From Dialister sp. UBA7295 (lineage in GTDB: Bacteria; Bacillota; Negativicutes; Veillonellales; Dialisteraceae), in assembly GCA_002471975.1 (NCBI GenBank), contig DKQZ01000009.1, forward strand, positions 1 through 5,014: 5,014 bases of DNA, in the 5' to 3' direction. The translations under genes were made by a program, and so were the position numbers. Positions 4,020 through 5,014 of this stretch are shown one piece after another (position 1 is the first letter of the stretch; every line of letters begins with the position of its first letter). The notes beneath the pieces are model-generated. The model saw nothing but the letters and a program-made list of their open reading frames with translations, was not told where the DNA came from and did no database searches.

Positions 4020-5014
4020 ATGCCAAATATAAATCTTAAAGAGACGCTGACCATAGAATTTAAGAGTGATAAAAAGAAATATCCTGATAACGAGATTATC
4101 GATGCTGTGGTTGCTTTTGCCAATACGGATGGTGGAGATTTTTATCTTGGCGTTGAGGACGATGGCGAAATTACAGGTCTTCATAAAGATCATCAGGATA
4201 TAGACAGGTTGAATGCTTTTATTGCAAATAAGACGATTCCACCGGTATCGGTTCGTTCTGAGGTCTTATTTTTTGATGGGATTCCTGTATTAAAAATTGC
4301 CGTTCCCAGGCATAAGAATATTGTGGCCACTTCTTCAGGTAAACTGGTCAGGAGACGGATCAAAGTTGATGGTACCCCTGAAAATATTCCGATGTATCCT
4401 TATGAAATTGTCTCTCGGTTATCGGATCTTTCGTTATTGGATTATTCCGCACAGCCCGTTGCAGGCAGTTGTGTTCAGGATTTCGATCCTTTGGAAAGGG
4501 AAAGGCTGCGCAATCTGATTCGTACTTACCATGGGGAAAAAATGCTGCTTGAACTTGATGATGCCGAATTGGATCAGGCACTCCGCTTAACAACGATTGT
4601 TGATGGGAAGCCATGCCCTACTTTGGCCGGCCTTTTGATACTTGGTAGAAAGGAACGTCTTCAGGATCTTGTCCCGACAGCAGAATCTACTATTCAGGTC
4701 ATGGATGGGACTGATTTAAAAGTTAATGAGTCTTTTACGCTTCCTCTGCTGGCTGCTTTTGAAAAAATTACGGCTTATTTTAATGCATGGAATCGGGAAG
4801 AGGAGATGGAGGAGGGGCTTTTTCGTATTTCTATTCCCGATTTTGACAAGCGTGCTTTTCGTGAGGCACTGGTCAACGCTTTCAGCCATCGGGATTATTC
4901 CATGCTGGGCAGGGTCCGCGTATTAATCAATAATGAGGGTCTGACGATCAGTAATCCGGGCGGTTTTATCGAGGGGATCAATTATAAAAACCTGATTGAT
5001 GCGGAGCCTCATGG
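4020..5014 (+). CDS. AlbA_2 (Schlafen-like) putative ATP-binding protein, 3' end outside window
   Basis: The open frame from the ATG at 4020 runs 331 codons to the window edge without a stop, so the C-terminus is missing. The N-terminal domain (about 1-125) is an AlbA_2/Schlafen domain: EFK (13-15), FANTDGG (33-39) and FYLGV (41-45) are its conserved elements, and RRRIKVDGTPENIP fits its end. A middle part (about 155-275) contains TLAGLLILGR (201-210). The block REALVNAFSHRDYS (281-294) and then ISNPGGF (310-316) match the GHKL-like ATP-binding part seen in the family annotated as ATP-binding or RecG-like transcriptional regulators. Such proteins usually run 400-600 residues and often end in a winged helix. 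Their role is unsettled; transcriptional regulation and phage defence are both suggested. Full Schlafen nuclease activity cannot be inferred from these residues. A strong ribosome binding site and twin palindromes precede the gene, suggesting autoregulation. Confidence 0.9.
   Translation, partial: MPNINLKETLTIEFKSDKKKYPDNEIIDAVVAFANTDGGDFYLGVEDDGEITGLHKDHQDIDRLNAFIANKTIPPVSVRSEVLFFDGIPVLKIAVPRHKNIVATSSGKLVRRRIKVDGTPENIPMYPYEIVSRLSDLSLLDYSAQPVAGSCVQDFDPLERERLRNLIRTYHGEKMLLELDDAELDQALRLTTIVDGKPCPTLAGLLILGRKERLQDLVPTAESTIQVMDGTDLKVNESFTLPLLAAFEKITAYFNAWNREEEMEEGLFRISIPDFDKRAFREALVNAFSHRDYSMLGRVRVLINNEGLTISNPGGFIEGINYKNLIDAEPH

Noticed and set aside
3972..4193. - strand frame of 73 codons over the AlbA_2 start
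   Set aside because: Antisense to a gene with a strong ribosome binding site and recognised domain; composition is shadow-like.

Overview
The window looks like an accessory or intergenic-rich stretch of a low-to-mid-GC Firmicutes chromosome. Strong AGGAGG-type ribosome binding sites, hairpin-plus-T terminators and dense GC-rich hairpin repeats between genes fit a gut Negativicutes or Clostridia. From memory of repeat style I lean towards Veillonellaceae/Dialister, but this is a weak inference that only a database search could settle.

Layout. 1-115: mostly non-coding, perhaps holding the last codons of an upstream gene. 116-535 (+): a stand-alone four-helix-bundle protein of the 23S rRNA intervening-sequence/Avd-like family. 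535-558: a hairpin terminator usable from both sides. 632-1042 (-): an unrecognised small acidic protein, convergent with the first gene, with a good promoter at 1101-1130. 1217-1505: a block of modular hairpin repeats. 1527-1555: terminator of the next operon. 1560-2171 (-) rmlC and 2298-3218 (-) rmlD, transcribed rmlD then rmlC: the last two steps of dTDP-L-rhamnose synthesis. A 126-nt spacer between them is built largely from degenerate TTAGCNG heptads forming an inverted repeat. 3275-3850: a second, larger block of the same hairpin repeats plus about 30-nt units built on a GAGTTCC heptad. 3946-3993: two copies of a 16-bp palindrome 32 bp apart. 4020 to the window end (+): a partial AlbA_2/Schlafen-type putative ATP-binding protein.

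How it fits together. The only pathway visible is dTDP-rhamnose synthesis (RmlD reductase, RmlC epimerase), feeding cell-surface polysaccharide. rmlA and rmlB are not in the window. The rml pair is enclosed on both sides by the same repeat family. The other genes are orphans of types often found in variable regions: the four-helix protein, the small acidic protein and the AlbA_2 protein.

The most interesting material is between the genes. The hairpin family occurs four times in one orientation and twice inverted. The two inverted copies differ only in one small hairpin, where both changed base pairs are compensated. The twin palindromes in front of the AlbA_2 gene look like a dedicated operator pair. 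I see no CRISPR array, tRNA, rRNA, transposase or integrase.
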